From Agrobacterium arsenijevicii (GTDB lineage Bacteria; Pseudomonadota; Alphaproteobacteria; Rhizobiales; Rhizobiaceae), in assembly GCA_000949895.1 (NCBI GenBank), contig JWIT01000008.1:57959-121958 (forward strand): a stretch of DNA of 64,000 bases, in the 5' to 3' direction. The notes under the pieces were generated by a model that did no database searches, had not been told where the DNA came from, and was given only the letters and a program-made list of their open reading frames with translations. Positions 26,612-37,890 of this stretch are shown piece after piece (the stretch's first letter is position 1; each line of letters starts with the position of its first letter). The position numbers and the translations under genes are program-made.

Positions 26612-29602
26612 TCAGATTTTCAGGCGGGTGTTTTCGGGATCGACAAACACCATCCCGGTGATTTTGGCGGCAATGGTGCGCTCCGGCATCGGAATGTAGA
26701 CGGTCTCGCCCATCCGATCGTGGCCACCTTCAACCAGCGCCAGCGCAATCGGCTGGCCAACCGCATCCGAATGGTAGGACGATGTCACATGCCCAACCAT
26801 CTTCATCGGGATCGGCTGTTTCGCGTCGAAGACGATCTGCGCGCCCTCTTCCAGCTTCGAACGATCCTCCGTCAGAAGGCCGACGAGATGCCTGCGGCCC
26901 TTGGCGACGAGATCGGGACGAGCCAGACCGCGCTTGCCGACGAAATCCGGCTTGGTCTTGCCCACGGCCCAACCCATCGCGGCATCATAGGGCGTAACCG
27001 TGCCATCGGTGTCCTGACCGACGATGATGTAACCTTTCTCAGCACGCAGCACATGCATGGTCTCGGTGCCGTAGGCCGTGATGCCGTATTGCTGACCCGC
27101 GTCCCACAGGATTTCCCAAAGCTTGCGGCCAAGCGGGGCCGGCACGTTGACCTCGAAGCCGATCTCACCGGTGAACGAGACGCGGAACAGGCGTGCCGGT
27201 ATTCCGGCCACCGTGCATTCCGCACAGGACATGTGCGGGAAAGCCTCTTCCGTCAGCTCGATACCTTCCACCAGCGGCGCCAGCAGCTTTGCCGCATTCG
27301 GGCCGTTGAGCGCGATGGTGGACCATTGCTCGGTGGTGGAGGTGAGCCAGACGTTAAGGTCGGGCCATTCGGTCTGGAGGTAATCCTCCATCATGTTCAT
27401 CACCCGCGCGGCACCGCCGGTGGTGGTGGTGACATGGAAACGGTCCTCGCTCATGCGGCCGATGACGCCGTCGTCGCGGATGAAACCGTCATCGCCCAGA
27501 AGCAGGCCATAACGGCAGCGGCCGGGCTGAAGCTTCGACCACGGGTTGGTGTACATGCGGTTCATGAATTCGACCGCATCGGGACCAACGACCTCGATCT
27601 TGCCGAGGGTCGAGGCATCGAAAATGCCGAGGCTTTCACGCACGGCGCGGCACTCGCGGCCGACAGCCGCGTCCATGTCTTCACCCGGCTTCGGGAAATA
27701 CCAGGCGCGACGCCATTGGCCGACCGGTTCGTAAACCGCGCCATGCGCTTGCGCCCACGGGTCGATCTGCGTCTTGCGCGTCACCTCGAAATGCTGACCG
27801 CGATGATAGCCCGCGAAGGCCCCGAATGTCGTTGGCGTATAGGGTGGGCGGAAGGTGGTGAGGCCCACTTCCGGTTGGCGTTTGCCGAGCGCTTCGGCGG
27901 CGATGTTCAGGCCGTTGATGTTGGACATCTTGCCCTGATCGGTCGCCATGCCGTTGGTGGTGTAGCGCTTGACGTGCTCGATGGAGCGCATGCCCTCGCG
28001 CACGGCCAGCCGCAGATCCTTGGCGGTCACGTCGTTCTGGTAATCAACGAAAGCTTTGGCCTTACCGGGGTTGCGGTCGCTCGGCAATTCGGTGTGCGAA
28101 ACACCGCTACCGGTGCGATCATGATCCACCGAATAGTTGCTGGCATCGCCCGTCTTGCCCAAAGCCACAGCGATCTTGCGGCCCTGCTCGGCGCCATCCT
28201 TCAGAACCGCCGCAATGCCCCAAAGCCCGCGCCCGGCACCGGCAATCGCACAATCTTCATTGGTCATGGCCGGCAGGAAGGTGGTGCGCTCGTCATCCCA
28301 GGCGATCTTGCCCTGTGTGTGGGAAAACAGATGCAATGACGGCGTCCAGCCACCCGACATCAGCACCGCGTCACACGCAATTTCCTGCCCCGCACCAACC
28401 GTCGAACCGTTAAGCGGATTAACGCGGATCGATTTGACACGCAGCCGTCCCGAGGTCGCCGTTGCCGTATGCGAGAGCCGCACCGGAATACCAAGAGCGC
28501 GGGCCTCGTTCAGCAACTCTTCGCGCACCTTCTCACGGGTATCGACAATCGCCTGAACCCGCGCGCCGGCGCTGTGCAGATCGAACGCCGCATACCAGGC
28601 GCTGTCATGGCTCGTCACCACCACTGGCCTGTTGCCAACCTTGACGCCATAACGGTTGAGATAGGTCTGGGCGGAGCCCGCCAGCATCACGCCCGGACGG
28701 TCGTTGCCGTGGAAGACCAGTGGCTTTTCGAGCGCGCCCTGCGCCAGCACCACCTGACGCGCCCGCACCCGCCACAGGCGTTCGCGCGGCACATCCTGTG
28801 GCACCGTTTCGAGATGATCGGTCAGCTTTTCGCAGAGGCCGATCATGTTCTGATGGTAATAGGCAATCGCCGTCGTACGGGTCATGACCCTGACGCCGCG
28901 ATCCTTCAGCGCTTTCAGCTCGTCCGCCAGCCAGCTCCATGCCGGCTTCCCGTCGATCTGCGCCTGCGGCTCGGACAGCAATGTGCCGCCAGCTTCGGAA
29001 TTTTCATCAACCAACACGACCTTGAGACCATCCACCGCCGCTGCGCGCGCCGCAGCCAGACCCGCAGGACCGGCGCCGACGATCAGCACGTCGCAATGCA
29101 GGTTGCGCGAGGCATAGATATCGGGGTCTTCTTCCGTGGGCGAGACGCCGAGACCGGCCGCCGCGCGGATGAAGGGCTCATAGACCTTGTTCCAGAAGCT
29201 CTTCGGCCACATGAAGGTCTTGTAGTAAAAGCCCGCCGAAAACAGCATATAGGCCATGTCGTTGACTGCGCCGATATCGAATTTCAGGCTCGGATATTTG
29301 TTCTGCGAGGTGGTTTCCAGCCCGCTCCAGATTTCCTGCACCGTGGCGCGGGTATTTGGCTCGAACCGGCCGGAGCCGCGGCGGGTGCCGATCAGCGCAT
29401 TCGGCTCCTCGGAACCCGCCGCTACCGGGCCGCGCGGGCGGTGGTATTTGAACGAGCGGCCCATGAGATGTACGCCGTTGGCGAGAAGTGCTGACGCGAC
29501 CGTGTCGCCCTTTACGCCGCGATAGGTCTTGCCATCGAAGGTGAAGCTTACCGAGCGGGCGGCATCCACCCGGCCACGGCCGGAAACGCGATAGGAGTTC
29601 AT
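26612..29602 (-). CDS. soxA: Sarcosine oxidase alpha subunit
   Basis: 996 residues. The N-terminal part has a 2Fe-2S-ferredoxin-like fold (without the iron cysteines in this family), followed by a dinucleotide-binding domain with LIVGAGPAGLAAARAAAVDG at about 177-195 for NAD. The C-terminal 380 residues are an aminomethyltransferase (T-protein) fold that passes the methyl carbon to THF. It oxidizes sarcosine together with SoxB. The gene overlaps soxD in ATGA, so translation is coupled. Confidence 0.95.
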   Translation of the reverse strand: MNSYRVSGRGRVDAARSVSFTFDGKTYRGVKGDTVASALLANGVHLMGRSFKYHRPRGPVAAGSEEPNALIGTRRGSGRFEPNTRATVQEIWSGLETTSQNKYPSLKFDIGAVNDMAYMLFSAGFYYKTFMWPKSFWNKVYEPFIRAAAGLGVSPTEEDPDIYASRNLHCDVLIVGAGPAGLAAARAAAVDGLKVVLVDENSEAGGTLLSEPQAQIDGKPAWSWLADELKALKDRGVRVMTRTTAIAYYHQNMIGLCEKLTDHLETVPQDVPRERLWRVRARQVVLAQGALEKPLVFHGNDRPGVMLAGSAQTYLNRYGVKVGNRPVVVTSHDSAWYAAFDLHSAGARVQAIVDTREKVREELLNEARALGIPVRLSHTATATSGRLRVKSIRVNPLNGSTVGAGQEIACDAVLMSGGWTPSLHLFSHTQGKIAWDDERTTFLPAMTNEDCAIAGAGRGLWGIAAVLKDGAEQGRKIAVALGKTGDASNYSVDHDRTGSGVSHTELPSDRNPGKAKAFVDYQNDVTAKDLRLAVREGMRSIEHVKRYTTNGMATDQGKMSNINGLNIAAEALGKRQPEVGLTTFRPPYTPTTFGAFAGYHRGQHFEVTRKTQIDPWAQAHGAVYEPVGQWRRAWYFPKPGEDMDAAVGRECRAVRESLGIFDASTLGKIEVVGPDAVEFMNRMYTNPWSKLQPGRCRYGLLLGDDGFIRDDGVIGRMSEDRFHVTTTTGGAARVMNMMEDYLQTEWPDLNVWLTSTTEQWSTIALNGPNAAKLLAPLVEGIELTEEAFPHMSCAECTVAGIPARLFRVSFTGEIGFEVNVPAPLGRKLWEILWDAGQQYGITAYGTETMHVLRAEKGYIIVGQDTDGTVTPYDAAMGWAVGKTKPDFVGKRGLARPDLVAKGRRHLVGLLTEDRSKLEEGAQIVFDAKQPIPMKMVGHVTSSYHSDAVGQPIALALVEGGHDRMGETVYIPMPERTIAAKITGMVFVDPENTRLKI

Positions 29603-29919
29603 TTCGACACCTCGGAGCTAGCTGGGGCGCGGGTCAGGGAAGAAAGCTCTGGACGCGGCTCGCCCGCGCGATAGGTCGTGAGGAACCGGTCGCTCACCGT
29701 GTCACGCACGGCGTTGAAGAAGCGGCCGCAGCCATGCAGGTGCCGCCAACGCTCGAAATGCGGACCTTTCGCGTTTTCGCGGATGAACAGGAATTCTTCC
29801 CACTGTTCATCCGTCTGCGACGAGGGATCGGCAGCGCGGACAACATGGGCCTGCCCGGCATAGGTGAATTCGGCCTCGGGCAGCGTTTCATTGCAATAGG
29901 GGCAGCGGATCAAAAGCAT
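29599..29919 (-). CDS. soxD: Sarcosine oxidase delta subunit
   Basis: 106 residues. Carries the zinc site of this subunit: Cys6 and Cys9 in RCPYC and the HLHGCGRFFN segment about residue 60. It starts 12 bases after soxB and overlaps soxA by four bases. Confidence 0.95.
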   Translation of the reverse strand: MLLIRCPYCNETLPEAEFTYAGQAHVVRAADPSSQTDEQWEEFLFIRENAKGPHFERWRHLHGCGRFFNAVRDTVSDRFLTTYRAGEPRPELSSLTRAPASSEVSK

Positions 29920-29931
29920 GGTGTCGGCTCC

Positions 29932-31185
29932 TCAATGCGCCACGGCTGCGGCGGCGGCCTCGTCGATCAGGCGGCCGGAACGGAAACGTTCCAGTGTGAA
30001 CGGCGCGTTGATCGGGTGCGGTTCGTTCTTGGCAATGGTCCAGGCGAAGGTGTGGGCAGCGCCCGGCGTCGCCTTGAAGCCGCCCGTGCCCCAGCCGCAA
30101 TTGACGTAAAGCCCGTCAACCGGCGTCTTGCCGAGGATGGCCGAGCGATCCGGCGTAACGTCAACGATGCCGCCCCATTTGCGCAGCATCCGCATGCGGT
30201 TGAAGATCGGGAAGATTTCAACGATGGCCGCAATCGTATGCTCGATCAGTGGCAAGCCGCCGCGCTGCGAATAGGAGGTGTACTGATCCGTGCCCGAACC
30301 GATCACCAGCTCGCCCTTGTCGGACTGGCTGATATAGGCGTGGACCGCGTTCGACATGACGACGCAAGGGAAGATCGGCTTGATCGGCTCGGACACCAGC
30401 GCCTGCAGCGGATAGCTTTCGAGCGGCAGACGAACGCCTGCGGTATCCATGACGACAGATGTATGACCGGCGGCGGAAACCGCAACCTTCTTCGCCTTGA
30501 TGAAACCCCTCGCCGTCTCGACGCCCGCGACGGAACCGTCGGCATTGCGGCGAATGGCGGTGACCGGGCAGTTCTGAATGATATCGACGCCGCGGGCAGC
30601 AGCACCGCGCGCATAACCCCAGGCAACCGCATCGTGGCGCGCCGTACCGGCACGTTCCTGCAGCGCGCCGCCCATCACCGGGTAGCGGGCATTCGGCGCA
30701 ATGCTCAGAGGCGGGCAATATTCCTTGCACTCCTCAGCGGTAAGCCAGCGGTTGTCGACGCCGTTCAAGCGGTTGGAATGGATGTGGCGCTTGAAGCTCT
30801 GCACGTCGTGGACATTATGGGCGAGCATCAGCACGCCGCGCCGCGAATACATGACGTTGTAATTCAGCTCCTGGCTGAGATTTTCCCACAGATCGACAGC
30901 GTGATCGTAAAGACGGGCACTCTCGTCGTAGAGATAATTGGAGCGGATGATTGTCGTGTTGCGGCCGGTATTGCCGCCGCCGAGCCAGCCCTTGTCTATG
31001 ACAGCGACATTGGTGATGCCGTGCTGGCTGGCCAGATAATAGGCCGCGCCAAGACCGTGGCCGCCGGCCCCGACGATCACCACGTCATATTCGGCCTTGG
31101 GCTGGCTGTCGGGCCATTGCTCGTCCCAGTTCTTGTGGCCGGTCATGGCATTCCGCAAGAGATTGAAAGCATTAAAACGCGTCAT
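29932..31185 (-). CDS. soxB: Sarcosine oxidase beta subunit
   Basis: A 417-residue flavoprotein of the DAO/glycine oxidase family. An FAD-binding motif DVVIVGAGGHGLGAAYYLA occurs near residue 34 and the C-terminal NCGWGTGGFKATPGA contacts the flavin. In this family the subunit holds the sarcosine site and a covalent FMN. I prefer the ATG beginning MTRFNAFNL, as family members do; an upstream in-frame ATG at 31257 lies in the promoter region. First gene of the operon soxB-soxD-soxA-soxG-glyA-purU. Confidence 0.95.
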   Translation of the reverse strand: MTRFNAFNLLRNAMTGHKNWDEQWPDSQPKAEYDVVIVGAGGHGLGAAYYLASQHGITNVAVIDKGWLGGGNTGRNTTIIRSNYLYDESARLYDHAVDLWENLSQELNYNVMYSRRGVLMLAHNVHDVQSFKRHIHSNRLNGVDNRWLTAEECKEYCPPLSIAPNARYPVMGGALQERAGTARHDAVAWGYARGAAARGVDIIQNCPVTAIRRNADGSVAGVETARGFIKAKKVAVSAAGHTSVVMDTAGVRLPLESYPLQALVSEPIKPIFPCVVMSNAVHAYISQSDKGELVIGSGTDQYTSYSQRGGLPLIEHTIAAIVEIFPIFNRMRMLRKWGGIVDVTPDRSAILGKTPVDGLYVNCGWGTGGFKATPGAAHTFAWTIAKNEPHPINAPFTLERFRSGRLIDEAAAAAVAH

Positions 31186-31271
31186 GAGCGGGCCTGCTGG
31201 TTTGAAAATCTCGGTAATCGAAAGCCTACGGAGATTTATCTTGGCCGGGCTGGACAATCGCGTCTCTTTGC

Positions 31272-32318
31272 ATGAATATTTGCGCCATGATCTCTCATCC
31301 CGCCAAGAAACGCCTCAGCGTCGCCTTCCTGCTTGCAGACCGGTTCACGCTGTCGGCCTTCGCCAATTTCGTCGATGTGCTGCGTCTTGCCGCCGATGAA
31401 GCGGACCGCTCCCGGCCTATCCTGTGCGAATGGTCGGTGCTGTCAGCGACCCTTGGCAATGTGCAATCGAGCTGCGGCGTGAAGGTCCAGCCGGATACGC
31501 GGCTCATCGACGCCGCGCATTACGACTATATCGTCGTTGTCGGTGGATTGATCAGCGATCACAGCGCCCTGCCGCCGGAGGCACTGCGGTTCCTGAAAGA
31601 CCGCGCGGCGGCGGGCACTCCCATCGTCGGGCTGTGCACCGGCGTTTTCATTCTGCATGAGGCGGGCCTGCTGGATGGTTATCGCTGCTGCGTCAGCTGG
31701 TTCCACCATCAGGATTTTCTCGACCGCTTCCACGCCGAGCAAATGGTCTCCGACCAGCTTTTCGTCATAGACCGCAATCGCCTGACCTGTTCGGGGGGCC
31801 ATGGTGCTGCACATCTGGCGGCGTTCCTTGTTGAGCGCCATGTCGGCCAGTCCGCCGCCATCAAAAGCCTCAACATCATGATGATCGACAGTGCGCTCAG
31901 CGGTGAAAAGCCCCAGCCCGGCCAGCAGAGCGCCCGAACGGCAACCGATCCGCTGGTCAGAAAGGCGATCCTGCGTATGCAGCAGAACATCGAGGTTCCG
32001 AGAACCGTGCTGGAACTCGCCCGTGATCTCGGCCTTGGCCGCCGCAGCCTCGAACGGCGTTTCCTTGGTGATCTCAAGGCGACGCCCTCCAAGGTCTATC
32101 TCGAACTGCGTCTGGATCGCGCCCTTTCCCTTCTGCGCACCACGCGTGACCCGGTCACCCAGATCGCGCTCGCCACCGGCTTTTGTGACGCCCCGCACCT
32201 TTCCCGCACACTTCGCGCCGAGCGCGGCTTCAGCCCCAGCGAATATCGCAAGACGCAAGTCGGCCACATAACGACTGATGAGGAATTCGCCGTCGGCGTG
32301 CTGTTGCCACAACCTTGA
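31272..32318 (+). CDS. GlxA-type transcriptional regulator (DJ-1/PfpI plus AraC domains)
   Basis: 348 residues: an N-terminal DJ-1/PfpI-like domain (about 14-200, with the GLCTGVFIL nucleophile-elbow region) and a C-terminal AraC helix-turn-helix pair (about 230-335, LARDLGLGRRSLERRFLGDL and IALATGFCDAPHLSRTLRAERGFSPSEYR). This architecture is shared by GbdR and SouR, activators of glycine betaine and sarcosine catabolism. It is divergent from soxB with only 86 bases between starts, so it very likely activates the sox operon. No ribosome site is obvious; the ATG at 31287 is an alternative start. Confidence 0.88.
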   Translation: MNICAMISHPAKKRLSVAFLLADRFTLSAFANFVDVLRLAADEADRSRPILCEWSVLSATLGNVQSSCGVKVQPDTRLIDAAHYDYIVVVGGLISDHSALPPEALRFLKDRAAAGTPIVGLCTGVFILHEAGLLDGYRCCVSWFHHQDFLDRFHAEQMVSDQLFVIDRNRLTCSGGHGAAHLAAFLVERHVGQSAAIKSLNIMMIDSALSGEKPQPGQQSARTATDPLVRKAILRMQQNIEVPRTVLELARDLGLGRRSLERRFLGDLKATPSKVYLELRLDRALSLLRTTRDPVTQIALATGFCDAPHLSRTLRAERGFSPSEYRKTQVGHITTDEEFAVGVLLPQP

Positions 32319-32446
32319 GCCTCTTCCGTTCACTTGTCTAAAGCCGGACGCTGCAAAAAATCGATCAGTGTAATTAATATGGTCAGAATTGCCCGCGCCG
32401 GTGTAAAAGTCCTCGATCCTGTTGATGGAAACCGTGGGGGTATGGG

Positions 32447-33325
32447 ATGAATTCAGAACGTCGTGGCGTTCTCGCGCTTTTGGGTGGTCTCGTGCTGGGA
32501 AGGCCGTCCGCCGGCAAGGCCGCAAATAACGTACCGGCAGTTGCCGAATCCCGCTCCGAATACCAACCCCGCCATGTCCTTTGTTTTCTCGGCCCGGAAA
32601 ATGGTCTGGCTGCGCTGCAGCAGGGCGCCCGCGCCGCTATCGATAAATTTGCCGCCGATTTCAGCCTCGACGAGGATTATTCGCAGGATGAACCGGACGA
32701 CCGGATGGAGCGGTCCTTCAATGTCTGCTGGGATCGTGTCGACCCGGACAACCATGAGGAAGCTGACGAAGAAGCAGTCGCCGGGCACGGTTCGGTTCTT
32801 TATGTGCTTGGCCCGTCAATGGCTGCGGAAACAGCCGTGGCGACCTGCGGGAAAGCCCTGATGTTCGTGCGACACATGCTCGATAACGGCGCAGTTGCCG
32901 TAAAGGGTGAAAGTGCCGGCGTTGCCCATGGCGTGCGGCGGTGGAAGGAACTCTTCGAGCAATCGCGCCGTGACGCGGCCTCGAACGACGCTTTGGCATT
33001 TGCCAGAACCTGCCGTCTCGCTTTCGCGCGCCGCCCCATCGGCGGCGATACCGACGGGATGGGAAGCGTCGGCTTCCATCTGGTCGGGCTGCCTGACGTG
33101 GAGGTGCATTTCATCCGAAAAGACGAACAGCAGGCCTCAACCAATACCGAGCAGCTGAAAATCGCCGCGCTGATTGACGATATCGCCGATCAAATGACCC
33201 GCGAAGGCGTTGAAACGGCCCTGAAAGCTCGCCATGCCGAGCTGTCCGACGACACGCGATATGAGGAAGACGAATATAAATTCAATCCGTTCGGCGTTGC
33301 GACCATTCAAGACTACAAGCTTTGA
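32447..33325 (+). CDS. Hypothetical protein, acidic, DUF4261-like C-terminal half
   Basis: 292 residues that I cannot assign firmly. It begins MNSERRGVLALLGGLVLG, which may be a weak signal or membrane anchor. A very acidic stretch (DFSLDEDYSQDEPDDRMER) follows, then a region with GESAGVAHGVRRWKELFEQ and VGFHLVGLPDVEVHF that recalls DUF4261 proteins, and an acidic tail rich in Asp and Glu. The 128 bases before it hold no clear promoter. It stands alone, convergent with the LacI gene. Confidence 0.55.
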   Translation: MNSERRGVLALLGGLVLGRPSAGKAANNVPAVAESRSEYQPRHVLCFLGPENGLAALQQGARAAIDKFAADFSLDEDYSQDEPDDRMERSFNVCWDRVDPDNHEEADEEAVAGHGSVLYVLGPSMAAETAVATCGKALMFVRHMLDNGAVAVKGESAGVAHGVRRWKELFEQSRRDAASNDALAFARTCRLAFARRPIGGDTDGMGSVGFHLVGLPDVEVHFIRKDEQQASTNTEQLKIAALIDDIADQMTREGVETALKARHAELSDDTRYEEDEYKFNPFGVATIQDYKL

Positions 33326-33349
33326 CGCCACGCCGAGGGTGGCTTCCGG

Positions 33350-34384
33350 TTATGGTGCGGGGGCCGGGTCGCTCTCTCCCGCCACGAGCTGCATCGGCCA
33401 GACACAATCTCGCGCCTGATCGGGGTAAAACGGTGCATAGGCCGGCATGGTCGACAAAAGCGTCTGGGCAACCGTCACACCGAGATCATGCAGGGACATG
33501 CGGAAACTGGTCAATCGCGGCTCCAGAAACTGGCCGCGCGGACCATCGCGAAAACCGATGACCGCAAGATCCCGCCCCGGTTTCAGACCCACTTCCGCCA
33601 GACGGCGATAAAGGCCGAGCGCCATCATTTCATAGATCAGCACCAGCGCGGTTGGCCGGGGCCGCATCTGCAGCCACTCGCTGGCGGCGTGATATCCGCC
33701 CTGCTCGCTCGATTTCGCGCGGATGACGAGAGACGGGTCGTACGCGATGCCGTTCTCCTCCAGACCGCGCCTGTAACCATCCATGAAAACATACCCGAGA
33801 TTGACATCGCTATCGGGTGCCGCGACCGCAATGGTACGATGGCCGGCAGCCGCGAGCCGGTTGACGGCACTGCGCGCAACCTCTTCGAAGTCCAGATCGA
33901 TCCAGGCATGGTCGGCGCTGGAGGACGTGCGGCCGAGCGTCACGAAGGGCAAACGGGTCTGCTTTAAAAAATCGATACGCTTGTCGACCCGGCGGGTCGA
34001 CGAAATGATCATCGCATCCACCATACGGCGTGCCACCATACGCTTCAGATATTCATCCGGATCCTCTTCACCGGGGCATGGCAGCACGATGAGATCGAGA
34101 TTGTGAGCGGAAAACACGCTTTGCAAACCATCCGTCACCCCCATGAAGAAGTTGTCGGAGTTCTCCACCGTCTGCGCATCGCTGCCGGTCATCAGGCCGA
34201 TGACGTTGGTGGTCCCCTGCCTGAGGCTGCGGCCTGACTGGTTGGCGACATAGCCAAGCTTTTCCGCCGCCTCCAGAACACGCCGCCGCGTTTCCTCGTT
34301 AACGTCGGGCTTGCCGTTCAAGGCACGGGAAACGGTGCCTATCGATATCTCGAGATAATCGGCAAGCTGACGAATTCCTTTCAT
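33350..34384 (-). CDS. LacI-family transcriptional regulator of the adjacent ABC locus
   Basis: 344 residues. The helix-turn-helix GIRQLADYLEISIGTVSRALNGKPDV starts at residue 3 (cut here to its recognizable core IGTVSRALNGKPDV) and is followed by the sugar-binding-type domain (about 60-335). AGGAGGGGGAG sits right before this ATG, whereas a longer frame to 34561 would run through the operator. It is divergent from the oxidoreductase gene; the perfect palindrome between them is its expected target. Effector unknown, likely the sugar handled by the importer. Confidence 0.9.
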   Translation of the reverse strand: MKGIRQLADYLEISIGTVSRALNGKPDVNEETRRRVLEAAEKLGYVANQSGRSLRQGTTNVIGLMTGSDAQTVENSDNFFMGVTDGLQSVFSAHNLDLIVLPCPGEEDPDEYLKRMVARRMVDAMIISSTRRVDKRIDFLKQTRLPFVTLGRTSSSADHAWIDLDFEEVARSAVNRLAAAGHRTIAVAAPDSDVNLGYVFMDGYRRGLEENGIAYDPSLVIRAKSSEQGGYHAASEWLQMRPRPTALVLIYEMMALGLYRRLAEVGLKPGRDLAVIGFRDGPRGQFLEPRLTSFRMSLHDLGVTVAQTLLSTMPAYAPFYPDQARDCVWPMQLVAGESDPAPAP

Positions 34385-34434
34385 GCACTCCCCCTCCTGA
34401 GCCGGGTACGAAATCTGCGTCCCCAATAACGGTA

Positions 34435-34480
34435 TTGACATATCTAACATGATCAGCCTAGTGTCGTAAACGTTTACGAC
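34435..34480 (+). promoter_or_regulatory. Promoter and LacI-type operator of the sugar locus
   Basis: GTCGTAAACGTTTACGAC (34463-34480) is a perfect 18-base palindrome with the central CG of LacI-family operators. A perfect TTGACA (34435-34440) lies upstream; with an 18-base spacer the -10 would be a weak TAGTGT touching the operator. A repressor bound here would cover the start site. Confidence 0.8.
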
Positions 34481-34524
34481 GCTCTGCGCAAAGAGGAGTT
34501 TTGCCCAGAGACCGGGGAGAGAAG

Positions 34525-35559
34525 ATGACATACAACGCCGTTTTATGCGGGTGCGGAGCAATGGCCAAAGGCTGGCTGCGCGCCATTCAATCGACGCCGG
34601 AGATTTCCGGCGCGATCAAGATCGTCGGTCTCGTCGATCTGAACGAAGATACGGCACGCGCGCTTGCCCAAGAATTCGCGCTCACCGACGTCATCATCGG
34701 CACCGATCTTCGCGATGTCCTCGCACGGACGAAAGCCGATATCCTGTTCGATATCGTCATCCCGCAGGCACGGTATGCCGTGGTTGAAACCGGCCTTGCA
34801 GCCGGATGCCATGTGCTCAGCGAAAAGCCGCTTGCCGCATCGATGCAGGAAGCTGAAAAGCTGGTGGAACGGGCAAAGAAGGCCGGTAAAATTCACGCAG
34901 TGGTGCAAAACCGGCGCTTTATCTCCGGCATCCGGCGGCTGCGCCGGGCCGTGGAAGACGGCATTATCGGTGATCTGACGGCCATCCATTGCGACTTTTT
35001 CCTCGGCCCTCATTTCGGTGGTTTCCGCGAGGAGATGAAGAACGTTCTTCTTCTCGACATGGCGATCCACACCTTCGATGCGGCGCGTTTCGTCGCCGAT
35101 GAAAAGCCTCTCGCCGTGTTTTGCGTGGAGAAAAATCCGGCCGGCTCCTGGTATGCACACGGGGCAAGCGCCAATGCCATATTCGAATTTTCCAACGATG
35201 TGGTCTTCACCTATCGCGGCTCCTGGTGCGCGGAAGGCGAAAGAACCAGCTGGGAAGCCCGCTGGCGGCTGATCGGCTCGAAGGGCATGATTCTCTGGGA
35301 CGGAGAAGACAATTTCTCGGCTTCCGTGGCTGGCGAAGAGCCGGGTCTTCTGCGCGGATTCAAGACCGTAAACGTTTCCGATAGTATTTCCGAGAAGGAT
35401 ACACACGGGCACGCCAGCGTCATACTCTCGTTTCTTCAATCCATCCGCTCCGGCCAGATGCCGGAAACGGCCTCCTTCGACAACATCAACAGCCTGGCAA
35501 TGGTGATCGGCGCGATCGAAAGCGCCCGCATCGGCCAGCGTGTTTCCATCGCAGCATAA
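34525..35559 (+). CDS. Gfo/Idh/MocA-family oxidoreductase
   Basis: 344 residues. N-terminal Rossmann domain (GCGAMAKGWLRAIQ near residue 7), EKPLAASMQEAEKLVERAKKAG with the family EKP motif, and the C-terminal alpha/beta domain with LLDMAIHTFDAARFV supplying the catalytic Asp/His. Members oxidize or reduce sugars and cyclitols with NAD(P). GGGGAGAGAAG before this ATG sets the start. First gene of the operon under the LacI-type operator; the substrate is not evident. Confidence 0.88.
   Translation: MTYNAVLCGCGAMAKGWLRAIQSTPEISGAIKIVGLVDLNEDTARALAQEFALTDVIIGTDLRDVLARTKADILFDIVIPQARYAVVETGLAAGCHVLSEKPLAASMQEAEKLVERAKKAGKIHAVVQNRRFISGIRRLRRAVEDGIIGDLTAIHCDFFLGPHFGGFREEMKNVLLLDMAIHTFDAARFVADEKPLAVFCVEKNPAGSWYAHGASANAIFEFSNDVVFTYRGSWCAEGERTSWEARWRLIGSKGMILWDGEDNFSASVAGEEPGLLRGFKTVNVSDSISEKDTHGHASVILSFLQSIRSGQMPETASFDNINSLAMVIGAIESARIGQRVSIAA
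35367..35380 (+). promoter_or_regulatory. Near-copy of the LacI operator inside the oxidoreductase gene
   Basis: CGTAAACGTTTCCG differs at one base from the core CGTAAACGTTTACG of the upstream operator and lies about 0.9 kb downstream. It could be an auxiliary operator for looping, or chance codon use in T-V-N-V-S. Confidence 0.35.
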
Positions 35560-35571
35560 GGACCGACAGAC

Positions 35572-37775
<2,204 letters not shown>

Positions 37776-37790
37776 TCTATCTGGGCGGGC

Positions 37791-37808
37791 GGCCGGTTTC
37801 GTCCGGCC
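37791..37808 (+). other. Hairpin between binding protein and permease genes
   Basis: GGCCGG-tttcgt-CCGGCC, six GC pairs, without a following T-run. Position after the binding-protein gene is typical for an element that raises binding protein over membrane components. Confidence 0.5.
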
Positions 37809-37890
37809 TCCATCCACGGGGTTCCTCCCGGTGGGGCTGCCAGCTGTGCTATGCAGCGGCGGCCCCGATCGGAGCTTGTGAGGATGTTTC

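Noticed and set aside
24428..28339. Long antisense frames across glyA, soxG and soxA
   Set aside because: Shadows of high-GC coding sequence; the minus-strand products are unmistakable sarcosine oxidase genes.
31186..31271. Glycine riboswitch before soxB or the regulator
   Set aside because: The gap is 86 bases, too short for a tandem glycine aptamer, and lacks its core motifs.
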